NCBI GenBank assembly: GCA_910587835.1
Contig: CAJUNQ010000005.1
Span: 54,175 to 118,174, forward strand
Direction: 5' to 3'
Origin: an uncultured Oscillospiraceae bacterium
Lineage (GTDB): Bacteria > Bacillota > Clostridia > Oscillospirales > Acutalibacteraceae
DNA: 64,000 nucleotides
The notes under the pieces are model-generated. The model was not told the origin of the DNA. It saw only the letters and a list, made by a program, of their open reading frames with translations, and did not search any database. Below, one piece after another: positions 1-9,550 of the stretch (within the stretch, counting starts at the first letter, position 1; each line of letters starts with the position of its first letter). Made by a program: the position numbers and the translations under genes.

Positions 1-455
1 ACTACGACGAGACAGCCCGGCGGGGCAGGCTTCGGGTGAGCTGCTCCAAGGGAACGTACATCCGTGTGCTGATTGAGGACATCGCCCAGGCGGCAGGCAC
101 GGTGGGCGTCATGACTGCTCTGCGGCGCACGCAGGCCTGTGGATTCTCCGAAGAGGAGGCGCTGCCCCTGGACCGCCTGCGGGAGCTGGCGGCGGGCGGC
201 GGGCTGGGGTCCGTGCTGCGGCCGGTAGAGAGCCTGTTTGAGGGCTATGCCCAGGTAGCGGTAAGCGAGGCCCAGAGCAGGCGTTTTCAGAATGGCGGCG
301 GGCTGGACATGCAGCGGCTGCGGCTGAGGGCAAAGCCGGAGGAGGGACAGGTCCTTCGGGTGTATGGCCCTCAGGGGAGCTTTTTAGGCCTGGCCAGGGC
401 CGACCTGAACCGGTCGGAGCTGCGCTTTCTAAAACGCTTCACAGAAGAGGGCTGA
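1..455 (+). CDS. truB: tRNA pseudouridine-55 synthase TruB, C-terminal part
   Basis: The gene enters from the left edge already in frame (codons start at base 3) and ends at a TGA at 453-455. About 150 residues remain. The CSKGTYIR segment is the conserved TruB motif near the end of the catalytic fold, followed by the C-terminal substrate-recognition region. TruB isomerises U55 in the T-loop of tRNAs in the cytoplasm. It stands directly upstream of ribF, a linkage common in Firmicutes. The catalytic aspartate lies outside the window. Only the left end is cut; nothing suggests a broken gene. Confidence 0.93.
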   Translation, partial: YDETARRGRLRVSCSKGTYIRVLIEDIAQAAGTVGVMTALRRTQACGFSEEEALPLDRLRELAAGGGLGSVLRPVESLFEGYAQVAVSEAQSRRFQNGGGLDMQRLRLRAKPEEGQVLRVYGPQGSFLGLARADLNRSELRFLKRFTEEG

Positions 456-543
456 ATTCCTGCCTTTCCAAAGCCTTCTGTGAACATGGCCGGGCAGTGG
501 GCAGAAACGATGGGAAGAATTTTCAGCAGGAAGGGGCACGGAA

Positions 544-1506
544 ATGGAGATCATAAACACAGTGCAGGCAGCTCCGCAATCGGCCTGCTCCTTGGCCCTG
601 GGCACCTTTGACGGCCTGCACCGGGGGCATCTGGCGGTGGTCGGGGCCGCCCTGGCCGGGGCGAATGCCGCCGGATGGGAGCCGGCGGTGTTCACCTTCC
701 GGCGAAGCCCCTCAGGGGAACGGCTGGTGATGACCGGGCAGGACAAGGCCCGGCTGTTGGAGGAGCTGGGCGTGGCCAGAATGTATGAGATGGACTTTGC
801 CGCTGTAAAGGACCTTCCCGCGGAGGACTTTGTCAGAGACATGCTCTTCACCCGGCTGAACGTGCGGCAGGTCTGCTGCGGAGAGGACTTTCGCTTTGGC
901 CGGGGCGCGGCAGGAGACAAAAGCCTGCTGGCCCGGCTCTGCGGCGAAGCTGGGGTAAAGCTGACCGTGGTCCCGCCGGTGACAGAAAACGGGGAGAAAA
1001 TCAGCTCTACCCGCATCCGCCAGGCATTGGAGCAGGGGGACCCGGCAACGGCCAACCGTCTGCTGGGCAGGCGGTTCAGCTTTGAGCTGGAGGTGATCCA
1101 CGGCAACCACATCGGCTCTACCCGCCTGGGGACCCCTACCATCAATCAGGCCCTGCCAGAGGAGCTGGTCTGCCCCCGTTTTGGGGTGTATGCCGCCTGG
1201 TGCCAGGTGGGAGGCAGCTGGCAGTACGGCGTGTGCAACATAGGGCTGAAGCCCACCGTGGGCTCAGACCGGGTGCTGGCGGAGACCTGGATGCCGGAGT
1301 TTTCCGGGGACCTGTACGGGCAGCAGGTCCGGGTGTGCCTGCTGGACTTCATCCGGCCTGAGAAAAGGTTTGACTCGTTGGAGGTGCTGCGGGAGGAAAT
1401 TCTCCGCAACGGCGAGACGGCCAGGGCCATAGCCGGGAAGATGCCGCCGGCTCCATGGAACAGGCTGACCGCAGCGGCTGTTGAAGACTGCGGACAGCGC
1501 CCCTAA
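544..1506 (+). CDS. ribF: Bifunctional riboflavin kinase / FAD synthetase
   Basis: This 320-residue protein has the usual RibF length. The N-terminal FMN adenylyltransferase domain shows the nucleotidyl-transferase motif FDGLHRGH at residues 22-29. The C-terminal flavokinase domain shows TPTIN at 197-201, the family's metal/ATP motif. It makes FMN from riboflavin and then FAD. It follows truB by 88 bases on the same strand, so cotranscription is plausible. A hairpin with a short T run follows at 1528-1584. Family identity is secure from both domains. Confidence 0.95.
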   Translation: MEIINTVQAAPQSACSLALGTFDGLHRGHLAVVGAALAGANAAGWEPAVFTFRRSPSGERLVMTGQDKARLLEELGVARMYEMDFAAVKDLPAEDFVRDMLFTRLNVRQVCCGEDFRFGRGAAGDKSLLARLCGEAGVKLTVVPPVTENGEKISSTRIRQALEQGDPATANRLLGRRFSFELEVIHGNHIGSTRLGTPTINQALPEELVCPRFGVYAAWCQVGGSWQYGVCNIGLKPTVGSDRVLAETWMPEFSGDLYGQQVRVCLLDFIRPEKRFDSLEVLREEILRNGETARAIAGKMPPAPWNRLTAAAVEDCGQRP

Positions 1507-1527
1507 GAACAACAGATTCCAAGAAGA

Positions 1528-1584
1528 AATGCCACCCCCTTCAACCCACAGGCTATGCCTGGGGCTGGAAGGGGCGGCATTTTC
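1528..1584 (+). terminator. Hairpin terminator after ribF
   Basis: Arms AAATGCCACCCCCTT and AAGGGGCGGCATTTT pair around a loop that contains a second small GC hairpin, followed by TTTCCC. The position just after ribF fits intrinsic termination. Confidence 0.7.
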
Positions 1585-1932
1585 CCTTTTAGCAAAGAAA
1601 TCCGCCCCCGTCTCTGCCCCGTTTCTGCCAGCAAAGGGCTGTCCGCGCATTGCCAGCCGCTGCCCGGTACACGGCTTACCAGAACAGGTCGAATGACCGG
1701 GAAAACACCCGGCCCCTTTTTTCGCGCAACCATACTTGACATAATATTTTGTCCCCGCTTTTCGTCATTTCCCTGTTCCATCCGTCCCTCTCCGGGGACA
1801 TGCCCCGGCATCCTCCGTAAAATCCCAGAAAACCGCAGCCCGCAAACGACCTTTATTTTTCCCGCCAGGAGGTATAATTTCATCGTCTCCCGCATAAGGG
1901 GTAACATAATTTTACTTGAGGCGGTGTTGTAA
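1585..1932. promoter_or_regulatory. Leader region upstream of spoIIE, with a possible Spo0A box
   Basis: No gene is seen in this stretch. TTCGTCA at 1761-1767 is TGACGAA on the minus strand, matching the Spo0A box consensus TGNCGAA. TTGACA-like and AT-rich sequence sits at 1735-1750. In Bacillus, spoIIE is activated by Spo0A at a sigma-A promoter, so the placement is suggestive, but a 7-base match is weak evidence on its own. An AT-rich patch with AGGAGG-like sequence occurs at 1866-1880. Confidence 0.3.
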
Positions 1933-4290
1933 ATGGAATTGACAAAATGGAGGCGGAATCTCTCCAACCTGGTCCAGCAGCTGCGCGGCGACTATGCCCG
2001 CCGGGCTGTCACCATGACAGGCTGCTTTCTGGCAGGGCTGGCTGCGGCCCGGGGGTTGGTGTTCGGCAAGTATGCGCCCTTTGGGGTGGCGGTGGCTGCG
2101 GCCGCCCCCCGGGGAGGGCTGTGGGCCGGGGCCATGGGGGCCTTTCTGGGCTACCTGCTGCCCTCGCCGGCCTATGTGCCGGTGCGCTACGCGGCGGCGT
2201 TGGTGGCGGTCACAGCCATTCGTTGGTCCCTGGACCAGCTGAAGTCGGTAAACGGCCATCCCCTGTTCTCTCCGGCGGCGGCGTTTCTGCCGTTGCTGCT
2301 CACAGGCATGACCATGGTGTTCCTGCAGGGCTCGGTGACATATACCGCTGCCCAGTATGTGGCGGAGTCCTTTCTGGGGGCGGGCAGCGCCTACTTTTTG
2401 CGGCGGGTGGTGTACCTGCTCAGCGGGCTCACCGGCGAGGGCAAGCCCCGCATCGGCGCAGTGGGGGGACGCCTGGAAAGCGGCGACCTGGCGGCAGTGA
2501 CTGTGAGCCTGGGGGTGCTTCTCCTCTCCTTCTCCGGGGTGAGCGTCATGGGGGTCTCCCTGGGCAGGATTCTTCTGGTGCTTCTGGTGCTGTACTGCGC
2601 CCGGGCAGCGGGCATCTCCGGGGGCGCGGTGGCCGGGGTGGCAGCGGGAGCCATTCAGGGCCTGTCCACCGCCGGGCTGTCCTATCTCTCCGGGGCCTAC
2701 GGGCTGGGGGGGCTGATGGCCGGGGTGTTCGCCCCAATGGGCAAGGTGGCAGGGGCCGCGGCCTTTATCATCGCCCACGGAGTTGCCTCGTTACAGGTGG
2801 GGGCGGGCAGTACGCAAATCCTCACCGGGGCGGTGGAGGTGGCGGCGGCTACCATTGTCTACATGTTTCTGCCCCGCAGCCGGCGGTTCACCGAGATTTT
2901 CGGCCTGCGGGGGGACAGCCTCAGCGGCGGAGCCCTGCGGGGGAATATTGTCATGCGGCTGAAGTACGCGGCCCAGGCCCTCACCCAGGTCTCCGTGTCC
3001 GTAGAGGAGATTGCGAAAAAGCTGCAAAATGTCTGCGCCCCCACCCTGCGGGGGGTCTATGACAGATCCACCGAGACCATTTGCGCCGGGTGCGGCATGA
3101 GCACCGTCTGCTGGCGCAAGTATAAGGACCAGACCCTGCGGAACTTTGCCCAGCTCTCCGGCCCCTTGAAGGAAAAGGAGAAGCTTGAGACCTGCGACTT
3201 CACCAAGGAATTCAGCGACCGCTGCTGCCGGGCCGGGGAAATGCGGGACGAGCTGAACAAAAATTACGCCCGCTATTTAATGAAGGAGGCGGCGGAGCTG
3301 AGGACCGCCCAGGTGCGGGAGGTGGTGGAGGCCCATTTCCGCACCACGGCAGGGATATTGGAGGAGCTGGCCGGAGAGTTTGCCCAGTACCAGCGGTTTG
3401 ACGAGGAGGCGGCCCAGCGGGTGGCGGTGGTGCTCCGGGACAGCGGCGTCACCCCCCTGGAGGTGTGCTGCCGGGTGGACCGGTTCGACCGGATGACCGT
3501 GGAGGCGGAGATCGGCCGGGAGCGGCAGAAGCGTCTGAACCGGGCGGCCTTCACCCGGGAGGTGTCCTCTGCCTGCGGGCGGCTGTTCTCCCCGCCCTGC
3601 GTCAGCGCCGGAGAGGACCGCTGCCGCATTCAGATGTGCCAGCGTCCTCTGCTGGACGTGGGCCGGGGGTTCTCTCAGACCTGCGCCGGAGGCGGAGCCT
3701 TTTGCGGCGACAGCACCAATGTGTTCTACGACGGCTGCGGGCGGCTGATTGCAGTGCTCAGCGACGGCATGGGCACCGGGGGCCGGGCGGCAGTAGACGG
3801 GGCCATGACCTCGGCCATGGCGGAAAGCCTGCTGAAGGCCGGGGTGGGCTTTGACAGTATGCTGGAGACTGTTAACTCCGCGCTGATTGCCAAGTCAGGG
3901 GATGAATCGCTGGCCACCATGGACCTGGTGTGCGTGGACCTGTTCACAGGCAAAACAGAGTTCCGCAAGGCTGGCGCGGCCTGCACTATTCTGCGCCGGG
4001 GAAGGAGAACAGAGGTGATTGAGGCCAGCAGCGTGCCGGTGGGCATTATGCCCGGGGTGGAGTTTGCCGCCAGCCAGCGGGAGCTTTCGCCGGGCGACCT
4101 GCTGGTGATGGTGTCAGACGGTGTGGTGGCCGCAGGCAGCGAGTGGCTGGTAGACATGGCGGCGGACTGGGATGAGGATGAGAACCCTAATTTACTGGCC
4201 CAGCGGGTGACAGAGGAGGCGAAGAAGCGCCGCAGCGACGGCCACGAGGACGACATGACCGCATTGGTGCTGGTGGTGCAGGCAGCCTGA
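1933..4290 (+). CDS. spoIIE: Stage II sporulation protein E (SpoIIE) serine phosphatase
   Basis: This 785-residue protein has the SpoIIE architecture: about ten hydrophobic segments in residues 25-330, a central FtsZ/oligomerisation region, then a C-terminal PP2C-type phosphatase. The metal-binding aspartate is D611 in LSDGMGTG, and a second acidic motif near the end (GHEDDMTALVL) completes the site. In sporulating cells SpoIIE sits at the polar septum and dephosphorylates SpoIIAA to release sigma-F in the forespore. The length matches the family (about 800). It is a single gene with an upstream leader and indicates a spore-former. Confidence 0.95.
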   Translation: MELTKWRRNLSNLVQQLRGDYARRAVTMTGCFLAGLAAARGLVFGKYAPFGVAVAAAAPRGGLWAGAMGAFLGYLLPSPAYVPVRYAAALVAVTAIRWSLDQLKSVNGHPLFSPAAAFLPLLLTGMTMVFLQGSVTYTAAQYVAESFLGAGSAYFLRRVVYLLSGLTGEGKPRIGAVGGRLESGDLAAVTVSLGVLLLSFSGVSVMGVSLGRILLVLLVLYCARAAGISGGAVAGVAAGAIQGLSTAGLSYLSGAYGLGGLMAGVFAPMGKVAGAAAFIIAHGVASLQVGAGSTQILTGAVEVAAATIVYMFLPRSRRFTEIFGLRGDSLSGGALRGNIVMRLKYAAQALTQVSVSVEEIAKKLQNVCAPTLRGVYDRSTETICAGCGMSTVCWRKYKDQTLRNFAQLSGPLKEKEKLETCDFTKEFSDRCCRAGEMRDELNKNYARYLMKEAAELRTAQVREVVEAHFRTTAGILEELAGEFAQYQRFDEEAAQRVAVVLRDSGVTPLEVCCRVDRFDRMTVEAEIGRERQKRLNRAAFTREVSSACGRLFSPPCVSAGEDRCRIQMCQRPLLDVGRGFSQTCAGGGAFCGDSTNVFYDGCGRLIAVLSDGMGTGGRAAVDGAMTSAMAESLLKAGVGFDSMLETVNSALIAKSGDESLATMDLVCVDLFTGKTEFRKAGAACTILRRGRRTEVIEASSVPVGIMPGVEFAASQRELSPGDLLVMVSDGVVAAGSEWLVDMAADWDEDENPNLLAQRVTEEAKKRRSDGHEDDMTALVLVVQAA

Positions 4291-4601
4291 AAGCAAAGCG
4301 GCACCGCACGGTCCATATGCACGCAAGCAGAATATCACCCCATTGGGTGAAGAAAGGAGTTTCTTTCTATATTTATCTCTCAACAGGCTGCTGTCTGCCC
4401 TGTATGCAAACACGCTGCCTGTCACAAGCCCCGGCACGGTTCCACGCTGATTGTGGGGGGACAGCCTTCCCTTCCCGCCACAGTCTCCCGCGCCCGGAAG
4501 TGTCTGTTTCGGAGAGCTTTTCGTGTTCCTCTGCCCGTAGGACGGGGGAACACAGATGATTATCTCTGTGGTTGGGACAATCCCCCCCGCGCCCCGTTAG
4601 C
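4291..4601. other. Intergenic stretch with small hairpins, no gene seen
   Basis: No convincing ORF is present. Three small dyads occur: TCACCC/GGGTGA at 4334-4349, a GTTCC...GGAAC stem near 4523-4552 enclosing CCCGT/ACGGG, and CACAGA/TCTGTG near 4551-4571. The last two are adjacent and could be a structured RNA or terminators, but no T run follows either. Confidence 0.3.
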
Positions 4602-4630
4602 TTGACTTTTGAAAGGAGGATGGATATAAT
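4602..4630 (+). promoter_or_regulatory. Sigma-A-type promoter of the aminotransferase gene
   Basis: TTGACT at 4602-4607 and TATAAT at 4625-4630 are separated by exactly 17 bases. Transcription would start near 4637, immediately ahead of the hairpin at 4642-4683. Confidence 0.8.
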
Positions 4631-4641
4631 AGAAAAAACAA

Positions 4642-4683
4642 AGCCGCCCGGCCCTGTCCCTCTCCGGGGCGGGCCGGGCGGCT
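4642..4683. terminator. Very stable GC hairpin at the predicted mRNA 5' end
   Basis: Thirteen-base arms AGCCGCCCGGCCC and GGGCCGGGCGGCT pair perfectly. On the plus strand no T run follows. On the minus strand the stem runs into TTTGTTTTTT, so it would be a classic terminator there. On the plus transcript it would be a 5' stem that may stabilise the aminotransferase mRNA. Confidence 0.6.
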
Positions 4684-4704
4684 TCCAAAGAAAGAAGGGT
4701 CCCC

Positions 4705-5895
4705 ATGAATTACCAATTCTCCCAGCGGGTGAAGGACCTCAAGCCCTCCGCCATCCGCGAAATCCTGAAAAATTCCTCTGCCCCCGGCGTCATTCCTCTC
4801 TCCGCCGGCAATCCCGCGCCGGACGCTTTCCCCTATGAGGACATCCGGACGCTCTCTGAGAGCCTGCTGGCCGACACCCCTGTGGAAGCCCTGCAATACA
4901 GCCTCACCGAGGGCTATGCCCCTCTGCGGGAGTACCTGAAAAAATACATGGCCGAAAAGTATGGGCTGGGCACAGACAACGACCAGGTGATCATCACCAG
5001 CGGGGCCCAGCAGGTGATGGACCTGTTGACCAAAACCCTGCTGAACGAGGGGGACACGGTGCTGTGCGAGGCCCCCAGCTTTATCGGCTCCCTGAATACC
5101 TTCCGCTCCTACCGGGCCAGGCTCTGCGGCGTGCCCATGGAGGAGGACGGGGTCAGCGTGGAGGGTCTGGCAAAGGCCCTCGACACGGAAAAAAATATTA
5201 AATATTTTTATACAATCCCCAATTTCCAGAATCCCTCCGGCGTCACCATGAGCCTGGAAAAGCGCAAAAGGGTCTACGAGCTCTGCCGGGACCGCGGCGT
5301 TTTGATTCTGGAGGACAACCCCTACGGCGACCTGCGCTTTGCCGGGGAGGACCTGCCCAGCATCAAGGCCCTGGACCAGGAGGGCGTGGTGATGTATGCG
5401 GGCTCCTTCTCCAAGGTGATCTCTCCCGGTATGCGGGTGGGCTATGCTGTGGGGCCTCAGGAGGTGATACAGAAAATGGTGGTCTGCAAGCAGGGGGAGG
5501 ATGTGCACAGCAATATCTGGGCGCAGATCATCTGCCACCGTATGCTGACCCAGCGGGACTATGAGGCCCATCTCCGCCGCCTGCGGGAGATTTACCGGCG
5601 CAAGTCCGCTGTGCTGCTGCAGGCCATGGAGGAGCATTTCCGCCCCCTGATCTCCTGGAACCCCTTTGAGGGCGGGCTGTTTGCCTGGTGCACGCTGCCA
5701 AAGGGCATGGACATGCTGGACTTTGTAAAAAGAGGCGCGGAGCGCAAGGTGTGTGTGGTGCCCGGCACCGCCTTTCTCACAGACGAGGCGGAGCCCTGCC
5801 AGTCCTTCCGCATCAATTTTTCCACGCCCACAGATGAGCAGCTGAAGGAGGGCGTGCGGATTCTGGGGGAAATTGCCCGGGAAATGCAGGGCTGA
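4705..5895 (+). CDS. PLP-dependent aminotransferase, class I/II (2-aminoadipate transaminase-like)
   Basis: The 396 residues match fold-type I aminotransferases of the LysN/MocR-like group, without the N-terminal GntR domain. The Schiff-base lysine is K237 in SFSKVISPGMRVGY. Other conserved features are the LSAGNPAPDAFP entrance loop, the NFQNPSG motif and the YGDLRF segment that holds the PLP phosphate or ring. Such enzymes act on branched, aromatic or 2-aminoadipate-type amino acids, and the exact substrate cannot be read from sequence. It has its own promoter and 5' hairpin. Confidence 0.85.
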   Translation: MNYQFSQRVKDLKPSAIREILKNSSAPGVIPLSAGNPAPDAFPYEDIRTLSESLLADTPVEALQYSLTEGYAPLREYLKKYMAEKYGLGTDNDQVIITSGAQQVMDLLTKTLLNEGDTVLCEAPSFIGSLNTFRSYRARLCGVPMEEDGVSVEGLAKALDTEKNIKYFYTIPNFQNPSGVTMSLEKRKRVYELCRDRGVLILEDNPYGDLRFAGEDLPSIKALDQEGVVMYAGSFSKVISPGMRVGYAVGPQEVIQKMVVCKQGEDVHSNIWAQIICHRMLTQRDYEAHLRRLREIYRRKSAVLLQAMEEHFRPLISWNPFEGGLFAWCTLPKGMDMLDFVKRGAERKVCVVPGTAFLTDEAEPCQSFRINFSTPTDEQLKEGVRILGEIAREMQG

Positions 5896-5921
5896 AGCCC
5901 GTCTCCCTGGGCCGGTCCCTC

Positions 5922-5950
5922 TTGCAATGCTGCCAAAAACAGAGTATAAT
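5922..5950 (+). promoter_or_regulatory. Promoter of the Gfo/Idh-GH2 operon
   Basis: TTGCAA at 5922-5927 and TATAAT at 5945-5950 are spaced 17 bases apart, upstream of a ribosome site TAAGGAGG before the ATG at 5999. Confidence 0.75.
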
Positions 5951-5998
5951 GGTTACGCAGACGGTATCTATACAACCATATAAGGAGGCTTTTCCCCA

Positions 5999-7234
5999 AT
6001 GAAAGAACTGCGTATCGGCATTATCGGCACCGGCATGATCTCCAACCGCCACATGACCATCTGGTCCAACATCCCCGGCGCCAAGGTGGTGGCTGGGTGC
6101 GACATTGACGAGGCCAAGGTCAAGGCCTGGGGCGAGCGCTACGGCATCCCTCAGGAGGCCCTGTATGTGGACTTCCGCAAAATGCTGGAGCGGGACGATC
6201 TGGACGCCATTGACGTGTGCGTGCACAACAACCTGCACACGCCTGTGTCCGTGGCGGTGATGAAGGCCGGCTTCCCCTGCTACTGCGAGAAGCCCATGGC
6301 CGCCAGCTATGCTGACGCAAAAATCCTCTACGACGCCCAGAAAGCCACCGGCCAGAAGCTGGCAGTGCAGCTCAGCTCCATCTACAACCTGCAAACCCGC
6401 CTGGCCAAGAGGATGATCGAGGAGGGCAAGCTGGGCAAAATCTACCACGCCCGCAGCGTCGGCCACCGCCGGGAGGGCCGCCCTGGCTTTGACATGCCCA
6501 ACTTCTCCCGCGACTTTATTTCCAAGGACATCGGCGTCCACGGCCCCCTGTGCGACCTGGGCATCTACCATCTGGCGCAGATGCTGTATGTAATGGGTAT
6601 GCCCGAGCTGGACACGGTCTTTGGTGTGTCCACAGCCGACTACTACCGGGACCCCCGCCTGCTGCCCCCCGGCGTCACCTATGACGTGGAGGACCTGAGC
6701 GTGGGCATTGCCACCTTCAAAAACGGAGTCTCCCTGGACATTTACGAGGACTGGGCCATGCACATGGACGAGGTGGGCACCAGCTTTATTGCCGGCTCCA
6801 TGGGCGGGCTGAAGCTCATTGACGTGGACACCACCGGCGGAGACCTGGCTGTGCCCAAGGGAGGCCGCATTGCCGGAGGCGGCAGCGCCCAGAAGCCCAC
6901 CCTGGAGTTCTTTGGCTATGAGGACGGCCTGAAGACCTCCAAGATCATCAACTGCCAGGAGAACGGCCGCAAAGAGGCCCAGGCAGACCCCAGAATAGCC
7001 CTTTATAATGATAACCAGGTCCATTGGGCCGCTTATCTCCGGGGAGAGCTGGACGACAGCACCCGCATCGATTCCCCCTACATCGCCATGGAGACCGCTT
7101 TGCTCTCTGACGCCATCTTCATCTCCCAGGCCCAGCATCGCAGCGTCACCGGCGAAGAGGCCCGGGCCATGTCCCAGTCTGTGGCCCTGCGCCGGCAGGA
7201 GACCCCCTGGGGCGTCATCGAGTATGACTTTTAA
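5999..7234 (+). CDS. Gfo/Idh/MocA family NAD(P)-dependent oxidoreductase
   Basis: This 411-residue enzyme has the N-terminal Rossmann motif GIIGTGMISNRH at about residues 7-18 and the family signature CEKPMA. The C-terminal half is the alpha/beta substrate domain. These enzymes oxidise or epimerise sugars, sugar acids or inositols, and some cleave glycosidic bonds by a redox mechanism. It ends 12 bases before a GH2 glycosidase, so the two are probably cotranscribed. The substrate is presumably a sugar released from a plant or host glycan, which is inference from context. Confidence 0.88.
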   Translation: MKELRIGIIGTGMISNRHMTIWSNIPGAKVVAGCDIDEAKVKAWGERYGIPQEALYVDFRKMLERDDLDAIDVCVHNNLHTPVSVAVMKAGFPCYCEKPMAASYADAKILYDAQKATGQKLAVQLSSIYNLQTRLAKRMIEEGKLGKIYHARSVGHRREGRPGFDMPNFSRDFISKDIGVHGPLCDLGIYHLAQMLYVMGMPELDTVFGVSTADYYRDPRLLPPGVTYDVEDLSVGIATFKNGVSLDIYEDWAMHMDEVGTSFIAGSMGGLKLIDVDTTGGDLAVPKGGRIAGGGSAQKPTLEFFGYEDGLKTSKIINCQENGRKEAQADPRIALYNDNQVHWAAYLRGELDDSTRIDSPYIAMETALLSDAIFISQAQHRSVTGEEARAMSQSVALRRQETPWGVIEYDF

Positions 7235-7246
7235 GAGGAAAATACT

Positions 7247-9520
7247 ATGAGAACAATTTGCGACCTGAATGAAAACTGGCTGTTCAGCCGCCAATGCACG
7301 GCCGCCCCCGCCCAGCTGCCCACGGGAGAGGACTGGGAGCCCGTCGCCCTGCCCCACAGCTGGAACGGGGTGGAGGACCAGCAGGGCCAGCCCTTTGAGC
7401 GGGGGGCCTACTGGTATGTGAGAAGCTTTACCGCCCCCACGCAGCCCCTGCCCGGCGGGCGCGTCTATATCGAGGTGGGCGCGGCCTCTCTGGTGGGGGA
7501 GATATGGGTGAACGGCCAGTTCGTCACCCGACATGTGGGGGGCTACAGTGCCTTTCGGGCGGACGTGACCGATGCCTGCCATGAGGGGGAGAACGTGCTG
7601 GCCATCCTCTGCGACAACCGCTACAGCGACAAGGTCTACCCCCAGCGGGCGGACTTCACCTTCTACGGGGGACTGTACCGCTATGTGCGGCTCATCAGCG
7701 TCCCCGAAAGCCGCTTTACCCTGGACGAGCTGGGGGGCAGCGGATTCTATGTAGACGCGGACCCTGTGGAGGGGGGCGCCCAGGTGACGGTCCGGGCCCA
7801 TCTGGACCAAGTGAAGGAGGGGCAGACGGTCTGCCTGCAAATACTGGACATGGAGGACGAGCTCTGCTGCGAGGTGTGGGACTTTGCCGCCCCGAAAACC
7901 CTGCTGCAGGCCTTTATACCCAACGCCCAGCTGTGGGACGGCCCGGGAAATGCCAACCTGTACCGGGCAAAGCTGAGCCTGGTGTCCTTCAACGAGGTGC
8001 TGGATGAGGTAGACTGCGCGTTCGGTGTGCGCAGCTTTGCGGTGGACAAGGACCGGGGCTTTCTGCTCAACGGCCGGGAGCACCCCCTGCGGGGCGTGTG
8101 CCGCCACCAGGACCGGCTATACCAGGGCAACGCCCTCTCTGAGTATGACCACTGGGAGGACGCCCGGCTCATTGCCGGCATGGGGGCCAACGCCGTGCGG
8201 CTGGCCCACTACCAGCAGAGTCAGGACATATACGAGGCCTTTGACTGGCTGGGCCTGGTGGTCTGGGCGGAGATTCCCTACTTTGCCAACAGCTGGGACG
8301 ACGACGCCCACGAGGCGGCGGTCAATGAGATCAAAGAGCTGGTGGCCCAGAACTACAACCACCCCTCCATTTGCTTCTGGGGGCTGTCCAACGAAATTCT
8401 GATGGGAGACAACGACAACCCCAAGCTGCTGGGCTGTCATAAGGACCTGAACGACGCGGTGAAGAGCCTGGACGCCCGGCGGCTGACTGTAATTGCCCAC
8501 GAATACGGGGCCGGCTGGGACCATGAGCTGCACAACAGCTCGGACGCGGAGGGCTGGAACCACTACTTCGGCTGGTACCGGGGCCAGCCCCAGGACCTGG
8601 CCGCCTGGTGCGACCAGTACCACCAGAAATACCCGGAGCGCCGCTTTGCCATCACCGAGTATGGCTGCGACGCGGTGGTGAGCTACCACTCCGACGACCC
8701 GGCCAAAATGGACTATACCGAGGAGTATCAGGTGCTTATTCACGAGAACGCCTGCGAGACCTGGGCCACCCGCCCCTGGATTTGGGGGACCTTTGTGTGG
8801 AATATGTTCGACTTTGGCAGCTACTTCCGCCGGGAGGGAGGCACCAAGGGCCGCAACAACAAGGGCCTTGCCACTCTGGACCGGAAGATTCTGAAGGACT
8901 CCTACTACGTCTACAAGGCCTGGTTCAGCAAAGAGCCCTTTGTGCATGTGGACGGCCGGCGGTACTTTGCCCGGCCCGGCGAGACCACCACCGTGCGGGT
9001 GCACTCCAACCAGCCCAAAGTAGAGCTTTTTGTGGACGGCGTGCTCTTCGCCTCTCAGGAGGGGGCCCACACCTTCGTGTTTGAGAACGTGCCCCTGAAG
9101 GAGGCCCCCACCGCCGTCACCGCCCGGGCCGGGGAGTGGGCGGACACCATCATGCTGCGCCGGGCCGCGGAGAAGCCCGGGGCGTTCACCTTCCCTGGCT
9201 TCCAGCAGACCCAGGACGCCATCAACTGGTTTGAGAGCGTGGAGGAAGCGGCAGGGAGCATGGAGACCAAAGCCGGGTTCTTCTCAGTGCACGACAAGCT
9301 GAAGGATGTGGCCGCAAACCCCAAAGCCAAAAAGGTGTATCTGGACTGCCTCACCGCAGCGGCGGAACGGGCTTTGCCCGAGGCCATGGTGCTGAGCGGC
9401 GACCTGGAAGCCACCGTGGCCGAGAGCCTCTCTCAGGGCATGGGCGCCATGCTGCCGGGAGAACGGCAGGACAAGGTGCTGCGCCGGATGCATGCGGCGC
9501 TGTCGGAAATTGCAAAATAG
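7247..9520 (+). CDS. Glycoside hydrolase family 2 (beta-galactosidase/beta-glucuronidase superfamily)
   Basis: A 757-residue GH2 enzyme with an N-terminal sugar-binding jelly roll, an immunoglobulin-like domain, a TIM barrel, and a C-terminal DUF4982-like beta-domain plus helical tail. The general acid/base is E383 in GLSNEI and the nucleophile is E471 in ITEYGCDA. There is no signal peptide, so it acts in the cytoplasm on imported oligosaccharides. It is shorter than LacZ (about 1,020) and closer to the compact GH2 beta-galactosidases. It is the second gene of a two-gene operon and is followed by a strong terminator. Confidence 0.88.
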   Translation: MRTICDLNENWLFSRQCTAAPAQLPTGEDWEPVALPHSWNGVEDQQGQPFERGAYWYVRSFTAPTQPLPGGRVYIEVGAASLVGEIWVNGQFVTRHVGGYSAFRADVTDACHEGENVLAILCDNRYSDKVYPQRADFTFYGGLYRYVRLISVPESRFTLDELGGSGFYVDADPVEGGAQVTVRAHLDQVKEGQTVCLQILDMEDELCCEVWDFAAPKTLLQAFIPNAQLWDGPGNANLYRAKLSLVSFNEVLDEVDCAFGVRSFAVDKDRGFLLNGREHPLRGVCRHQDRLYQGNALSEYDHWEDARLIAGMGANAVRLAHYQQSQDIYEAFDWLGLVVWAEIPYFANSWDDDAHEAAVNEIKELVAQNYNHPSICFWGLSNEILMGDNDNPKLLGCHKDLNDAVKSLDARRLTVIAHEYGAGWDHELHNSSDAEGWNHYFGWYRGQPQDLAAWCDQYHQKYPERRFAITEYGCDAVVSYHSDDPAKMDYTEEYQVLIHENACETWATRPWIWGTFVWNMFDFGSYFRREGGTKGRNNKGLATLDRKILKDSYYVYKAWFSKEPFVHVDGRRYFARPGETTTVRVHSNQPKVELFVDGVLFASQEGAHTFVFENVPLKEAPTAVTARAGEWADTIMLRRAAEKPGAFTFPGFQQTQDAINWFESVEEAAGSMETKAGFFSVHDKLKDVAANPKAKKVYLDCLTAAAERALPEAMVLSGDLEATVAESLSQGMGAMLPGERQDKVLRRMHAALSEIAK

Positions 9521-9550
9521 CAGGCGGCTGGCGGACTGACTGAAATAAGT

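Noticed and set aside
4572..4838. 88-codon plus frame across the aminotransferase leader
   Set aside because: It would translate through the promoter and hairpin and overlaps the real gene out of frame.
5813..8107. 764-codon minus-strand frame opposite the Gfo/Idh and GH2 genes
   Set aside because: Shadow of real genes; Val/Gly/His-rich and without motifs.
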